Origin: Vulcanimicrobiota bacterium
Lineage (GTDB): Bacteria > Vulcanimicrobiota > Vulcanimicrobiia > Vulcanimicrobiales > Vulcanimicrobiaceae
Reading direction: 5' to 3'
Assembly (NCBI GenBank): GCA_019233415.1
Contig: JAFAMK010000144.1
Location: forward strand, 1-10,768
DNA: 10,768 nt
The notes under the pieces are model-generated. The model worked only from the letters and a program-made list of their open reading frames with translations. It searched no databases and was not told the origin of the DNA. The stretch's first letter is position 1, and each line of letters begins with the position of its first letter. This document shows positions 1 through 7,067 of the stretch, piece after piece. Position numbers and translations under genes: made by a program.

Positions 1-321
1 GCCGCCGGCGATGCGGCCTTCGACGAGCCCCGGATCGACGCCGAACGTCGGCGGCAATTCCGCCGCGTCGAGCACGGCGAGCCGCCCGCTCGTTCCCGCG
101 CCGACGAGCACGATGCGCCCGCCGCGCTCGATCGCATCGACGACGACTTCCGTCGCGCGGGCGATCTGCTGCGCCGCCGCGAGCGCCGCGTCGACCGCGC
201 CGCGGTGCGCGTCGACGAGCAGCGCCGCGAGCGCATCGCCGTCCAGCTCGTCGATCTTCGCGGTCGCGGGATCGAGCGTCTCGGTCGCCGGAAGCGCGCT
301 CGGGCGGTCGGCCGGCCTCAC
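1..321 (-). CDS. murQ: N-acetylmuramic acid 6-phosphate etherase, N-terminal part (partial)
   Basis: Cytoplasmic SIS-domain lyase that cleaves the lactyl ether of MurNAc-6P to give GlcNAc-6P and D-lactate in peptidoglycan recycling. The first 107 residues are visible; the family is about 300 aa, so the 3' two thirds lie beyond the window start. Residues 12-27 carry the family N-terminus (ATETLDPATAKIDELD). Residues 73-94 carry the MurQ signature, with VGAGTSGRL followed by AAELPPTFG. Glu88 in that motif aligns with E. coli MurQ Glu83, the residue implicated in catalysis. The visible part ends in the conserved GRIAGG. The GTG start overlaps the TGA of the upstream kinase in a GTGA junction, and there is no clear Shine-Dalgarno, so translation is probably coupled. 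Its place after anmK and an amino-sugar kinase fits the pathway order. The family call is near certain and the start is well supported by the N-terminal alignment. Confidence 0.95.
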   Translation of the reverse strand, partial: MRPADRPSALPATETLDPATAKIDELDGDALAALLVDAHRGAVDAALAAAQQIARATEVVVDAIERGGRIVLVGAGTSGRLAVLDAAELPPTFGVDPGLVEGRIAGG

Positions 322-1226
322 GGCGACACCGCCGCGGCGAGACGTTGCGCGAGCCGCAGCGCGCCGAGCACGGGCTCGTCGCCGCCCTTCACGATCGCGA
401 CGCCGGGAACGTCGCCGTTCAAACGCGTCTCAAGCAGAAACGAGAGCAGGCTGTTCTCGCGCAGCAGCCCGCCGGCGAACGCAATCGTCGGCGAAGCGTC
501 CAGCAGCGCAACGGCGCGCAACGCGGACCTCACGAGATCGCCGAGTTCTTGCGCGGCCTGCTGCACGATCTTCGTCGACGCGCGGTTTCCTTTGCCGGCG
601 AAGGCGATGATGCTCGGCGCGAGCGCCGCGACCGCGGCCGGGCGAACCGGCGCGTCGTAGAGCACGTCGAGGTAGCGTGCACGGTCCGGCGCGTCGAGCG
701 CGCGCGCGACCAAGTCGGTCGTCTCGTCGCGCGCCGCGCGGCCGTCGAGGACGCGGCCGTACAGCTTCACGGCCTGCAGCCCGATCCAGAACGCCGAGCC
801 TTCGTCGCCGGCGAGGTACCCCAGTCCGCCGACGCGCTGCGTGCGCTCGCCGTGCTCCGCGTACGCGACCGAGCCGGTGCCCGCGATCAGAACCGCGCCG
901 TCGGCGTCGGGAACCGCCGCGCGCAACGCGATCGCGGTGTCGTCGGCGACCTCGATGCGCGCGCCGCGGAAGGCGAGCGCGATCAGCTCTTGCAGCCCGT
1001 CGGCGACCCGCGGCCGCGCCGCGCCTGCCGCGCCGACGTAGATCGCGTCGGGCGACGCGCCGCTCAGCACGTCGCGGATCGTCGAAATGATGACGTCGGC
1101 CGCGTCGTCGATGCCGAGCGTCGTCGCGTTCGCACCCGGGCCGCGCGCCTCGCGCGGTGCTTCACCGTCTTTCGCGAGCGCCGCGACCGTCGAGGTCCCG
1201 CCCGCGTCTACGCCTACACAGGTCAC
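318..1226 (-). CDS. BadF/BadG/NAGK-type amino-sugar kinase (GlcNAc or MurNAc/GlcNAc kinase)
   Basis: A 302-aa cytoplasmic sugar kinase of the ASKHA fold. Visible motifs are the phosphate-1 loop GVDAGGTST (residues 5-13), a DDTAIA segment (95-100) that should hold the catalytic Asp, phosphate-2 AGTGS (115-119), the NAGK-like block GGLGYLAGDEGSAFWIG (133-149), and an adenosine-site FAGGLL (250-255). Homologues include eukaryotic-type N-acetylglucosamine kinase and clostridial MurK, which phosphorylates MurNAc and GlcNAc. In this operon the simplest job is making GlcNAc-6P from the GlcNAc released by NagZ, but MurNAc phosphorylation cannot be excluded from sequence. I chose GTG at 1226, one base after the anmK TAA, because it puts the DAGG loop at the usual distance from the N-terminus. 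GTG at 1241 is an alternative. An ATG at 1313 would add an Arg-rich antisense-like tail and overlap anmK heavily. Confidence 0.88.
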   Translation of the reverse strand: MTCVGVDAGGTSTVAALAKDGEAPREARGPGANATTLGIDDAADVIISTIRDVLSGASPDAIYVGAAGAARPRVADGLQELIALAFRGARIEVADDTAIALRAAVPDADGAVLIAGTGSVAYAEHGERTQRVGGLGYLAGDEGSAFWIGLQAVKLYGRVLDGRAARDETTDLVARALDAPDRARYLDVLYDAPVRPAAVAALAPSIIAFAGKGNRASTKIVQQAAQELGDLVRSALRAVALLDASPTIAFAGGLLRENSLLSFLLETRLNGDVPGVAIVKGGDEPVLGALRLAQRLAAAVSP

Positions 1227-1227
1227 G

Positions 1228-2376
1228 TTACGGTGTTGCACGCGGCTGTTCGGCGGCCTCCTCCGCGTGGACGCGGGCGAGAAGGGCGTCGAGCGCGTAC
1301 GGCGCGATCGCACCGAGCAGGCGCGGCCCTTTTGCGCCGGTCACGCGCGGTAAGCCGGCGGTGCGGCCGCGCAGCAGCGTGTAGCCGAGCACGGCGAAAG
1401 CCACGGCTTCCTTGGCGTCGGCGTCCACGCCGAGCGTGTCCGCGACGACGACGCGCACGCCGGGCAGGAGCGTGCGCAGGCCCTCGACGAGCGCGGGATT
1501 GCGCGCGCCGCCGCCACTGACGATCAGCAGTTCGCAGCGCGGCGCGAAGGTCCAGAACGCGTCGGCGACGCTGCGCGCGGTCAGCGCGGTGAGCGTCGCG
1601 ACGGCGTCGGCGAACGGTCGCGCGTCGAGTTCCTCGGCCCACCGCTCGACGTACGGCGCGCCGTATTCTTCGCGGCCCGCTGTTTTCGGCGGGAAGCGGC
1701 GGAAGTACGGGTCGTCGAGCATCCGCGTCAGCAGCCGCATGTCGACGGTTCCCGCGCGCGCGAGCAATCCGTCGGCGTCGTAGCGCTGCACGCCGCCGCT
1801 GCGCCGCGCGACGTAGGTGTCGATCGGCAAGTTCGCGGGACCGGTGTCGAACGCGATCCCTTCCGGCAGAACGGTCATGTTCGCGATCCCGCCGAGGTTC
1901 AGCGCGACGCACGGCGCGCGCTCGCCGAAGAGCAGCGCATCGACGAACGGGACGAGCGGAGCGCCGGTCCCGCCCGCCGCGGTGTCGGCGGAACGGAAGT
2001 CGTACAGCACGGTCGTGCCGACGCGCTCGCGGATGCGGAACGCGTCGCCGATCTGCAGCGTGTGGTGCGCCGTGCCGTCGTGTGCGAGCGTCAGCCCGTG
2101 CGAGGCGACGGCGTCGAGCGCGACCTCACCCGCGACGGCGCGCACGGCGTCGCCGAACGCCGCGCCGACCTCGGCGTGCAGCGAGGACAGCTCGAGCGCA
2201 TCGAGCGGCGTGGGCGGATACGCCGCGACGATGCGCCGGCGCAGTTCCGGCTCGAACGGAACGGTCGCGAAGCGCTCGCAGCGCGCGCGCACGCCGTCGC
2301 CGTGCGCAATGACGTCGCACACGGCGACGTCGATTCCGTCGAGCGAGGTTCCCGAGAGGACGCCGGCGATCTTCAC
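1228..2376 (-). CDS. anmK: Anhydro-N-acetylmuramic acid kinase
   Basis: Converts 1,6-anhydro-MurNAc plus ATP and water into MurNAc-6P in the cytoplasm, feeding MurQ. At 382 aa it is close to E. coli AnmK (about 369 aa). Motifs in order: GVLSGTSLDGIDVAVCD (residues 5-21), ASHGLTLAH (91-99), TLQIGD (106-111), DFRSADTAAGGTGAPLVP (126-143), LNLGGIANMTVL (159-170), FDTGPANLPID (176-186; Asp177 is the expected catalytic base), KTAGREEYG (231-239) and VSGGGARNP (286-294) near the nucleotide site. The GTG start at 2376 overlaps the TGA of the upstream hydrolase as GTGA. The reading frame is open far upstream, but that part is the Arg-rich shadow of the hydrolase gene, and GTG places the family's N-terminal motif at once. 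No strong Shine-Dalgarno is visible, so coupling is likely. Confidence 0.95.
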   Translation of the reverse strand: MKIAGVLSGTSLDGIDVAVCDVIAHGDGVRARCERFATVPFEPELRRRIVAAYPPTPLDALELSSLHAEVGAAFGDAVRAVAGEVALDAVASHGLTLAHDGTAHHTLQIGDAFRIRERVGTTVLYDFRSADTAAGGTGAPLVPFVDALLFGERAPCVALNLGGIANMTVLPEGIAFDTGPANLPIDTYVARRSGGVQRYDADGLLARAGTVDMRLLTRMLDDPYFRRFPPKTAGREEYGAPYVERWAEELDARPFADAVATLTALTARSVADAFWTFAPRCELLIVSGGGARNPALVEGLRTLLPGVRVVVADTLGVDADAKEAVAFAVLGYTLLRGRTAGLPRVTGAKGPRLLGAIAPYALDALLARVHAEEAAEQPRATP

Positions 2377-3422
2377 GCGCGGTCGGCCGCGTGCACCGCG
2401 GCGTCGGCGACCGCGGCGCGGATCGCCTTGATGTCGGAGCGGCCGTGGTGGACGGCGTTCGTCAGCAGCACGACGGTGAGATCGCGCTGCGTGTCGACCC
2501 AGACCGACGTGCCGGTGAAGCCGGTGTGGCCGAACGCGCCGGGCGCCATCAGCGGCCCGGCGGAGTTGTCGTCGGTCGTCTTCAGCGCCCAGCCGAGGCC
2601 GCGCCGCAGCACGGGGTCCCAGGCCTGCTCGCCGACCGCCTCGCGCGCGAGCGCGCGGTCGAGCGGGGTCGCGCGGCCGCGCAGCGCGGCCAGATACCAC
2701 TCGCCGAGCAGCGCGACGTCGCGCGCGGTTCCGAACAGCCCGGCGTGCCCGGCGACGCCGCCCATGAGGTACGCCTTCTCGTCGTGCACGTCGGCCTGGA
2801 CGCTGCCGCGCCACGCGTCGGTTTCGGTCGCCGGAATCGCGAGCCGTGCGCGCCCAGCCGGGCGGTACGCAGTGTCGGTCGCGCCCCACGAACGCAGCGC
2901 CGGCTCGACCGCGCGCGCGAGCGACGCGGTCTCCGCGCCGCGTGCGACGACGGTGCCGAGCGCGATGAAGCCGAGGTCGCTGTAGATCACGCGCTCGCCG
3001 ACCGGTGCGGCGAGCGGCTCGGTCAGCGCGAAGCGCTCGACGTTCGAGCCGAGCAGCGTGCGGTAGTCGGCACCGCTCTTGAACCCCGCGTCGTGCGCGA
3101 GGATGCGGCGCAGTGTGATCGTCGCGTGGTCGGTGTCGCGCCACTCGGGGACGACGTGCGCGAGCGGCGCGTCGAGCTCGAGCGCGCCGCGCGCGACGAG
3201 CTCGAGCGCGACGGTCGCGACGAAGACTTTCGTGAGCGACGCGAGGTCGAACCGCGAATCGGCGTAGACCGGCTGCGCCGGGCCGTCGTCGCGCGTGCGC
3301 CCGAACGCGCGCTCGTGGCGCAGCGTGCCGCCCTGCTCGACGCGCACGACCGCGGCGCTGAACCGCGTGCCGAGTGCGTCGCGGAGGACGGCGTCGATCT
3401 CAGCGAACGGCGGCGTCGGCAA
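2373..3422 (-). CDS. Serine beta-lactamase-fold hydrolase, YbbE/AmiE-like (probable muropeptide amidase)
   Basis: A 349-aa member of the beta-lactamase/transpeptidase-like serine hydrolases (Pfam Beta-lactamase type). The catalytic SxxK is S62-L-T-K65, the second motif is Y147-S-D149 (usually Y-x-N) and the third is H299-T-G-F-T-G. The block VHDEKAYLMGGVAGHAGLFG (212-231) and GHTGFTGTSVWVD (298-310) resemble B. subtilis YbbE. To my knowledge YbbE was shown to be an N-acetylmuramyl-L-alanine amidase acting after NagZ and is encoded next to it. Adjacency to nagZ here supports the same role: removing stem peptides from MurNAc. No signal peptide is apparent, so cytoplasmic action is inferred. The start is uncertain. 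TTG at 3422 overlaps nagZ by 23 nt and just precedes the first helix (FAEIDAVLRDAL); residues upstream of it are antisense-like Arg/Ser. An esterase or generic D-amino-peptidase is the main alternative. Confidence 0.85.
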   Translation of the reverse strand: MPTPPFAEIDAVLRDALGTRFSAAVVRVEQGGTLRHERAFGRTRDDGPAQPVYADSRFDLASLTKVFVATVALELVARGALELDAPLAHVVPEWRDTDHATITLRRILAHDAGFKSGADYRTLLGSNVERFALTEPLAAPVGERVIYSDLGFIALGTVVARGAETASLARAVEPALRSWGATDTAYRPAGRARLAIPATETDAWRGSVQADVHDEKAYLMGGVAGHAGLFGTARDVALLGEWYLAALRGRATPLDRALAREAVGEQAWDPVLRRGLGWALKTTDDNSAGPLMAPGAFGHTGFTGTSVWVDTQRDLTVVLLTNAVHHGRSDIKAIRAAVADAAVHAADRA

Positions 3423-4962
3423 GATGAACGGGCAGCGTGCCGCGCGGCTCGGCGCGACCGACGAGAACGTCCGCACACCCGTCGAGCGAGAGCGGCTGCG
3501 TGCCGTAGATGCAGACGACACGCCGCGCCTGCGGCCACAAGAGCGCGTCGAACGGCGCACGCCCGGAGACGATCAGCGCGCCCGGCGCGAGCGCAAGGAT
3601 GTGCGCGACCGCGTCCTGCTGCGCGGCGTGCAGATGCGCGTCACCGGTCACGACCACGAACTCGCGGTCGCCCAGCGCCGGAATGTGTTCCAGCAGCAAC
3701 TCGACGTCGTCCGCCGGCGGGTCGAGCGGAACGCGCATCACCTCGCTCTTCACGCCGCGCCGGCGCAGCGCCGTGCTGAGCGACGGCGACTCGGCAGCAG
3801 CCGCGCGCGCGCCGGATGCGGCGGCGCGGTCGACCGCGGTCCCTTCGAACGAGATCACCGTGACCGGCTTGCCGTCGCGTAGCCGCGGCTCGCCGCGCAC
3901 GACCGTGACCGCACGGCGCGCCGCGTCGAGCGGCGCATCCTGGTCGAGCGCGCCGGCGAACGGCTCCGGCGCGGCGAAGCGCGTGCGCAGCGCCATCACG
4001 CGGGCGTGTGCGTCCTGCAGGCGCGCGAGCGGCAGCGTGCCGTCGTTCACCGCGGCGACGATCGCGTGCGCGGCCTCGTCGGCGAGGTCGAGGTGATGGC
4101 TGATCAGCAGCAGGTCCGCGCCCGCCGCGAGCGCGTCGACCGCGCCGCGAACGGTGCCGACGCTGTGGCTGATCGCATCCATTTCGAGATCGTCCGTCGC
4201 AATGACGCCGTCGAACCCAAGCTCGCCGCGCAGCAGATCGGTCAGCACCGCGCGCGAACGCGTCGCGGGGCGATCCGGATCGAACGCGTCCAGGACGACG
4301 TGCGACGTCATCACGATCGACGCCGCACGCGCGGCGATCGCGTGCGCGAACGGGACGAGGTCGCGCGCGCGCAGCGTCGCGGCGTCGGCGGTCACGCGCG
4401 GCAGCGCGACGTGCGAGTCCTCGGCGGTCGAACCGTGGCCGGGGAAGTGCTTGAGCGCCGCCGCGACGCCGCCGCGTTCGAGCCCCTGCGCGAACCCGTT
4501 CACGAATGCCGCGACGCGCTCGGGATCGTCGCCGTACGCACGCGTCGCGATGACCGTGCTGCGCGGCTGCAGCGCGAGGTCGGCGACCGGCGCCAAGTCG
4601 AGGCTGAAGCCGAGCCGCGCGAGATCGCGTCCGAGCAGCGTGCCGAGCGTCGCCGCGAGCGCGGGGTCGTTCGTCGCGCCGAGCGCCATCGCGGCCGGGA
4701 CCGGCGTGACGCCGTCGGCGATCCGCGCGACGCGGCCGCCTTCCTGGTCGATCGCGATCAGCGGCGCCGGCGTGCCGAGCGCGCGGAGCGCGGCGACGAG
4801 TTCGCGCAGTTCGCCGGTCGTGCCGACGTTGCGGCCGAACACGGTGACGCCGCCCGGGCCGAACGCGCGCAGCGCGTCGAGCGGCGCGGTCTCTGCGGTT
4901 GCGCCGGCGAAGCCGACGGCGATCACGCCGCGCGCGAGCGCGAGCGGATCGAGGGCGCTCAT
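3400..4962 (-). CDS. nagZ: Beta-N-acetylglucosaminidase, glycoside hydrolase family 3
   Basis: Hydrolyses GlcNAc-beta-1,4-(anhydro)MurNAc disaccharides and muropeptides. The GH3 TIM barrel covers residues 1 to about 330: IDQEGGRVAR at 71-80, the hallmark KHFPGHG (171-177) with D182-S-H184 forming the Asp/His catalytic acid loop, and ATDDLEM (255-261), whose Asp257 is the expected nucleophile. Residues from about 360 to 520 add an alpha/beta domain like the GH3 C-terminal domain. The protein is therefore longer than E. coli NagZ (about 340 aa) and nearer the two-domain Bacillus enzyme. No signal peptide is seen, so it is probably cytoplasmic. The ATG start overlaps the preceding TGA as ATGA, which suggests translational coupling. 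It is followed by the amidase-like hydrolase, anmK, a kinase and murQ, all in pathway order. Family assignment is very secure. Confidence 0.95.
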   Translation of the reverse strand: MSALDPLALARGVIAVGFAGATAETAPLDALRAFGPGGVTVFGRNVGTTGELRELVAALRALGTPAPLIAIDQEGGRVARIADGVTPVPAAMALGATNDPALAATLGTLLGRDLARLGFSLDLAPVADLALQPRSTVIATRAYGDDPERVAAFVNGFAQGLERGGVAAALKHFPGHGSTAEDSHVALPRVTADAATLRARDLVPFAHAIAARAASIVMTSHVVLDAFDPDRPATRSRAVLTDLLRGELGFDGVIATDDLEMDAISHSVGTVRGAVDALAAGADLLLISHHLDLADEAAHAIVAAVNDGTLPLARLQDAHARVMALRTRFAAPEPFAGALDQDAPLDAARRAVTVVRGEPRLRDGKPVTVISFEGTAVDRAAASGARAAAAESPSLSTALRRRGVKSEVMRVPLDPPADDVELLLEHIPALGDREFVVVTGDAHLHAAQQDAVAHILALAPGALIVSGRAPFDALLWPQARRVVCIYGTQPLSLDGCADVLVGRAEPRGTLPVHLADAAVR

Positions 4963-5327
4963 CGCTTGAGCAGCCGGATGATCTGCGCGATCACCTTCCC
5001 CGCGGTGCGCGAGAAGAGAATTTGCACGCGCGAACCGCGCTGCACGTCGGTCAGCGTGTGATAGCCGGGATCGTCGGACTGCACGCTCGTCGTCGGCATC
5101 GTCGAGACGTCGACGCGGCCCTGCGAATTCGAATCCACCGTCACGACGCCGCGCGAGTAGTCGACGTTCGCGACCTTTCCTTCGATCACGCCGCCGGGGC
5201 GCGGCTCGTTCTGCGCAACCGCGGTTGCGGTCGGCGCCGGCGACGGCGCAGCCATCGCGGTCGCGGGGACGAGAAAGAGGCCGAGGGCGCTAGCGACGAC
5301 GAGGCGGATCACCTTGGGGAAACGCAT
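4959..5327 (-). CDS. Small secreted protein with an OB/DUF5666-like beta domain
   Basis: A 122-aa protein with a clear signal peptide: MRFPKVIR, a hydrophobic core at residues 9-21, and likely cleavage after AMA at about 26. A short Pro/Ala/Thr linker (27-45) follows. The mature domain (about 46-118) alternates beta-strand patterns: GGVIEGKVANVDYSRGVVTV, VDVSTMPTTSV, RGSRVQILF and KVIAQIIRL. This is typical of small OB-fold-like periplasmic or secreted domains of the DUF5666 kind, and no enzymatic residues stand out. It precedes nagZ with an ATGA overlap, so it is expressed with the recycling genes, but its role is unknown. The ATG start at 5327 has a TAGGA Shine-Dalgarno 5 nt upstream (5333-5337) and sits 32 nt after the previous stop. 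Family assignment is tentative; secretion is confident. Confidence 0.85.
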   Translation of the reverse strand: MRFPKVIRLVVASALGLFLVPATAMAAPSPAPTATAVAQNEPRPGGVIEGKVANVDYSRGVVTVDSNSQGRVDVSTMPTTSVQSDDPGYHTLTDVQRGSRVQILFSRTAGKVIAQIIRLLKR

Positions 5328-5359
5328 GGAAGTCCTACGTTCGTTCCGTGAATCGACGG

Positions 5360-5662
5360 TCAGCGGCCGATCGAGCCGACCGACCGGAGGTATGCGTCGC
5401 GCGCGCCCGGTTCACCCGCCTTCGCGCGCGCCCGCGCCTCCCGCGCCTCGACGATCGCGGCGTCCTCCGCCGGCTTGCCGCCGAGCACGAGCCGCAGCGC
5501 CAGCAGCGCCTCGTCGGCGGCGCGGGCACCGACCGTTTCGAGCGCGCGGTAGAACGGCTGCGCGCGCGGGTCCGGCGAGCGCTCGCGCAAGGCCGCCGCG
5601 ATCGCCTCGGCCTTGCCGGGACGCCCGTCGAGGAGGTAGCCGTCCAGAGGGTGCAGTTCCAC
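5360..5662 (-). CDS. Hypothetical protein, 100 aa, first gene of the operon
   Basis: I do not recognise this family. The frame has normal GC-ending codon use and a balanced, helix-rich composition: HPLDGYLLDGRPGKAEAIAA near the start, then YRALETVGARAADEALLALR, then an Ala/Arg/Glu helix and a short tail ending VGSIGR. It resembles a helical-repeat or TPR-like fragment, but no repeat is proven. GTG at 5662 is the only sensible start, since farther upstream the frame is the antisense of the protease gene and turns Ser/Ala/Arg-rich. No Shine-Dalgarno is seen, so a leaderless mRNA is possible. The start lies 5 nt from the divergent ATG at 5667, so each promoter must sit inside the other gene. It is 32 nt upstream of the secreted-protein gene and probably leads the recycling operon. 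Confidence 0.65.
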   Translation of the reverse strand: MELHPLDGYLLDGRPGKAEAIAAALRERSPDPRAQPFYRALETVGARAADEALLALRLVLGGKPAEDAAIVEAREARARAKAGEPGARDAYLRSVGSIGR

Positions 5663-5666
5663 GGCG

Positions 5667-7067
5667 ATGCGATTCGCGGTACGTCTGCTCGCGCTTGCCG
5701 CAGCGCTGTGCGGTCTCGCGGCCGCGCCGGCGCCCGATCCGCTGGCGGCGCTCGCTGACGCGAACGGCCACCCTGCGGCGCTGCACCTGCTCGCGACCGG
5801 GACGCGCGTCCTCGAAGGGCGGACCGTCGTGACGACGCTCGACCAGCTCGGCACGCGGAGGTTGTTGCGCCGCTGCATCGCGGGCGTCTGCGGCGGGACG
5901 TGGTTCGACGGGACCACGCAGTTCACGTTCGGGCTCAACGAGATCGCGCTCCCGGAGGAGTCGGACGCGACGGTGCTGACCGAGCGAACCCTCGCGGCGA
6001 TCGCGTCCTATGCGTTCGCGGAGCCTGCCTTCCGCAGCAGCGGCGGAACCGTCGTCGCCGCCGGTCCCGGGCGCTGGCGCGTGCGCGCCCACGACGGCAT
6101 CGACCTGATCGCGGTGGTCGATCCGGCCGCGCACGCGCTGCGGCGCGTCGAGACGCCCGAAGGGCGCCTGGTCGCGACCTACGCGCGCGAAACGAAGGCC
6201 GGCGGCGCGAGCTTCGCGCTCGACCGCAACGGCCCGTTCGAAGCCGGCCCCCTCGACGCGGTCGCGGTGAGCACCGACCCGCTCGGCCCGCCGGCCGGGC
6301 CCGTCCCGGCGCTCGCCGGCGACCCGGCCGTTCCGCTCGACTCCGAGCCGGTTCCGATCGTGCCGTGTGGCCTCGGCGGCCACAACCTGCGCTGCCTGCT
6401 CGACACCGGCGCGACCCCGAGCGCGATCACGCTCTCGGTCGCGGAGACGCTGAATCTCGAACCGCACGGCGAGCTCGAGATCAGCGGGATCGGCAGCTTC
6501 GCGACCGGGTTCGTCGAGGCGGGGCCGCTGCAGCTCGGACCAGCGCGGTTCGCGAGCGCGCGGTTCGCCGTCATCCCACCCTCGAGCGCGGCGCCGTTCG
6601 ACGTCGTCGTCGGCAGCGATCTGCTCGCGCGCATGCGGCTCGTGCTCGACCACGCGCACCACGTCGCGCGCATTCTTCCGTCCGGCGGAAGCGCGCCGGC
6701 GGACGCGGTGCACCTGACGTTCCGCGCCGGCTCACCGATCGTGCAGACGATGTTCGGCCCGCAGGGCGCGCGGGCGCTGCTCGACACCGGCGATCAGGCG
6801 GTGCTCTCGTTCGGCTACGCGGCGTACCGCGAGGGGCCGCAGTGGGCGATCGTCGGACGCGGGCAAGCGCTCGGCGTCGGCGGCGGCGCCGACGACGCGT
6901 TCACGGTGGAGATTCCGGAGGTGCATGTCGGCCCGGTCACGGTCGGCAAGACGCGCGCGACCGTGCGGCGGACGCAGAGCGTCGCGCACGTCGGGGTCGG
7001 CCTCTGGGATCGCTTCCTCGTCGACCTGGACGAGGCGGCCGGCCGGCTTACGCTGACGACTCGTTAG
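5667..7067 (+). CDS. Secreted protein with two retropepsin-like aspartic protease domains
   Basis: A 466-aa predicted exported protein. The signal peptide is MRFAVRLLALAAALCGLAAA with cleavage around residue 20-22. Cys15 is preceded by AAL, so it does not make a good lipobox. Residues 30-190 form an uncharacterised beta-rich region that might be LolA-like. Domain 1 (about 228-340) has LLDTGATPSAITL with Asp246-Thr-Gly, and the closing VVVGSDLLARMRLVLD (313-328) typical of bacterial clan AA proteases. Domain 2 (about 348-466) has LLDTGDQAVLSFGY with Asp373-Thr-Gly and a final VGLWDRFLVDLDEAAGRLTL. Two DTG half-sites in one chain could form a complete, pepsin-like two-lobed active site, whereas retropepsins normally dimerise. 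The substrate is unknown. The ATG start fits the signal peptide, but Shine-Dalgarno support is poor. Its TAG overlaps the TAA of the convergent next gene. Confidence 0.88.
   Translation: MRFAVRLLALAAALCGLAAAPAPDPLAALADANGHPAALHLLATGTRVLEGRTVVTTLDQLGTRRLLRRCIAGVCGGTWFDGTTQFTFGLNEIALPEESDATVLTERTLAAIASYAFAEPAFRSSGGTVVAAGPGRWRVRAHDGIDLIAVVDPAAHALRRVETPEGRLVATYARETKAGGASFALDRNGPFEAGPLDAVAVSTDPLGPPAGPVPALAGDPAVPLDSEPVPIVPCGLGGHNLRCLLDTGATPSAITLSVAETLNLEPHGELEISGIGSFATGFVEAGPLQLGPARFASARFAVIPPSSAAPFDVVVGSDLLARMRLVLDHAHHVARILPSGGSAPADAVHLTFRAGSPIVQTMFGPQGARALLDTGDQAVLSFGYAAYREGPQWAIVGRGQALGVGGGADDAFTVEIPEVHVGPVTVGKTRATVRRTQSVAHVGVGLWDRFLVDLDEAAGRLTLTTR

Noticed and set aside
2373..3560. Beta-lactamase (antibiotic resistance) call for the serine hydrolase
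   Set aside because: The fold is shared, but the VAGHAGLFG and GHTGFTGT blocks and the nagZ neighbourhood point to the YbbE/AmiE group, and no export signal is seen.
318..5061. Many long plus-strand open frames opposite the recycling genes
   Set aside because: They are Arg/Ala/Ser-rich with no motifs and mirror genuine genes; at this GC content antisense frames stay open by chance.
5613..5642. TTGCCG-18-TAGCCG as promoter for the protease gene
   Set aside because: The -10 matches only two consensus positions and such pairs are common by chance at this composition.
5663..5938. Upstream extension of the 100-aa minus-strand gene to an ATG at 5938
   Set aside because: The added residues are Ser/Ala/Arg-rich antisense of the protease signal peptide and N-terminal domain, so GTG at 5662 is preferred.
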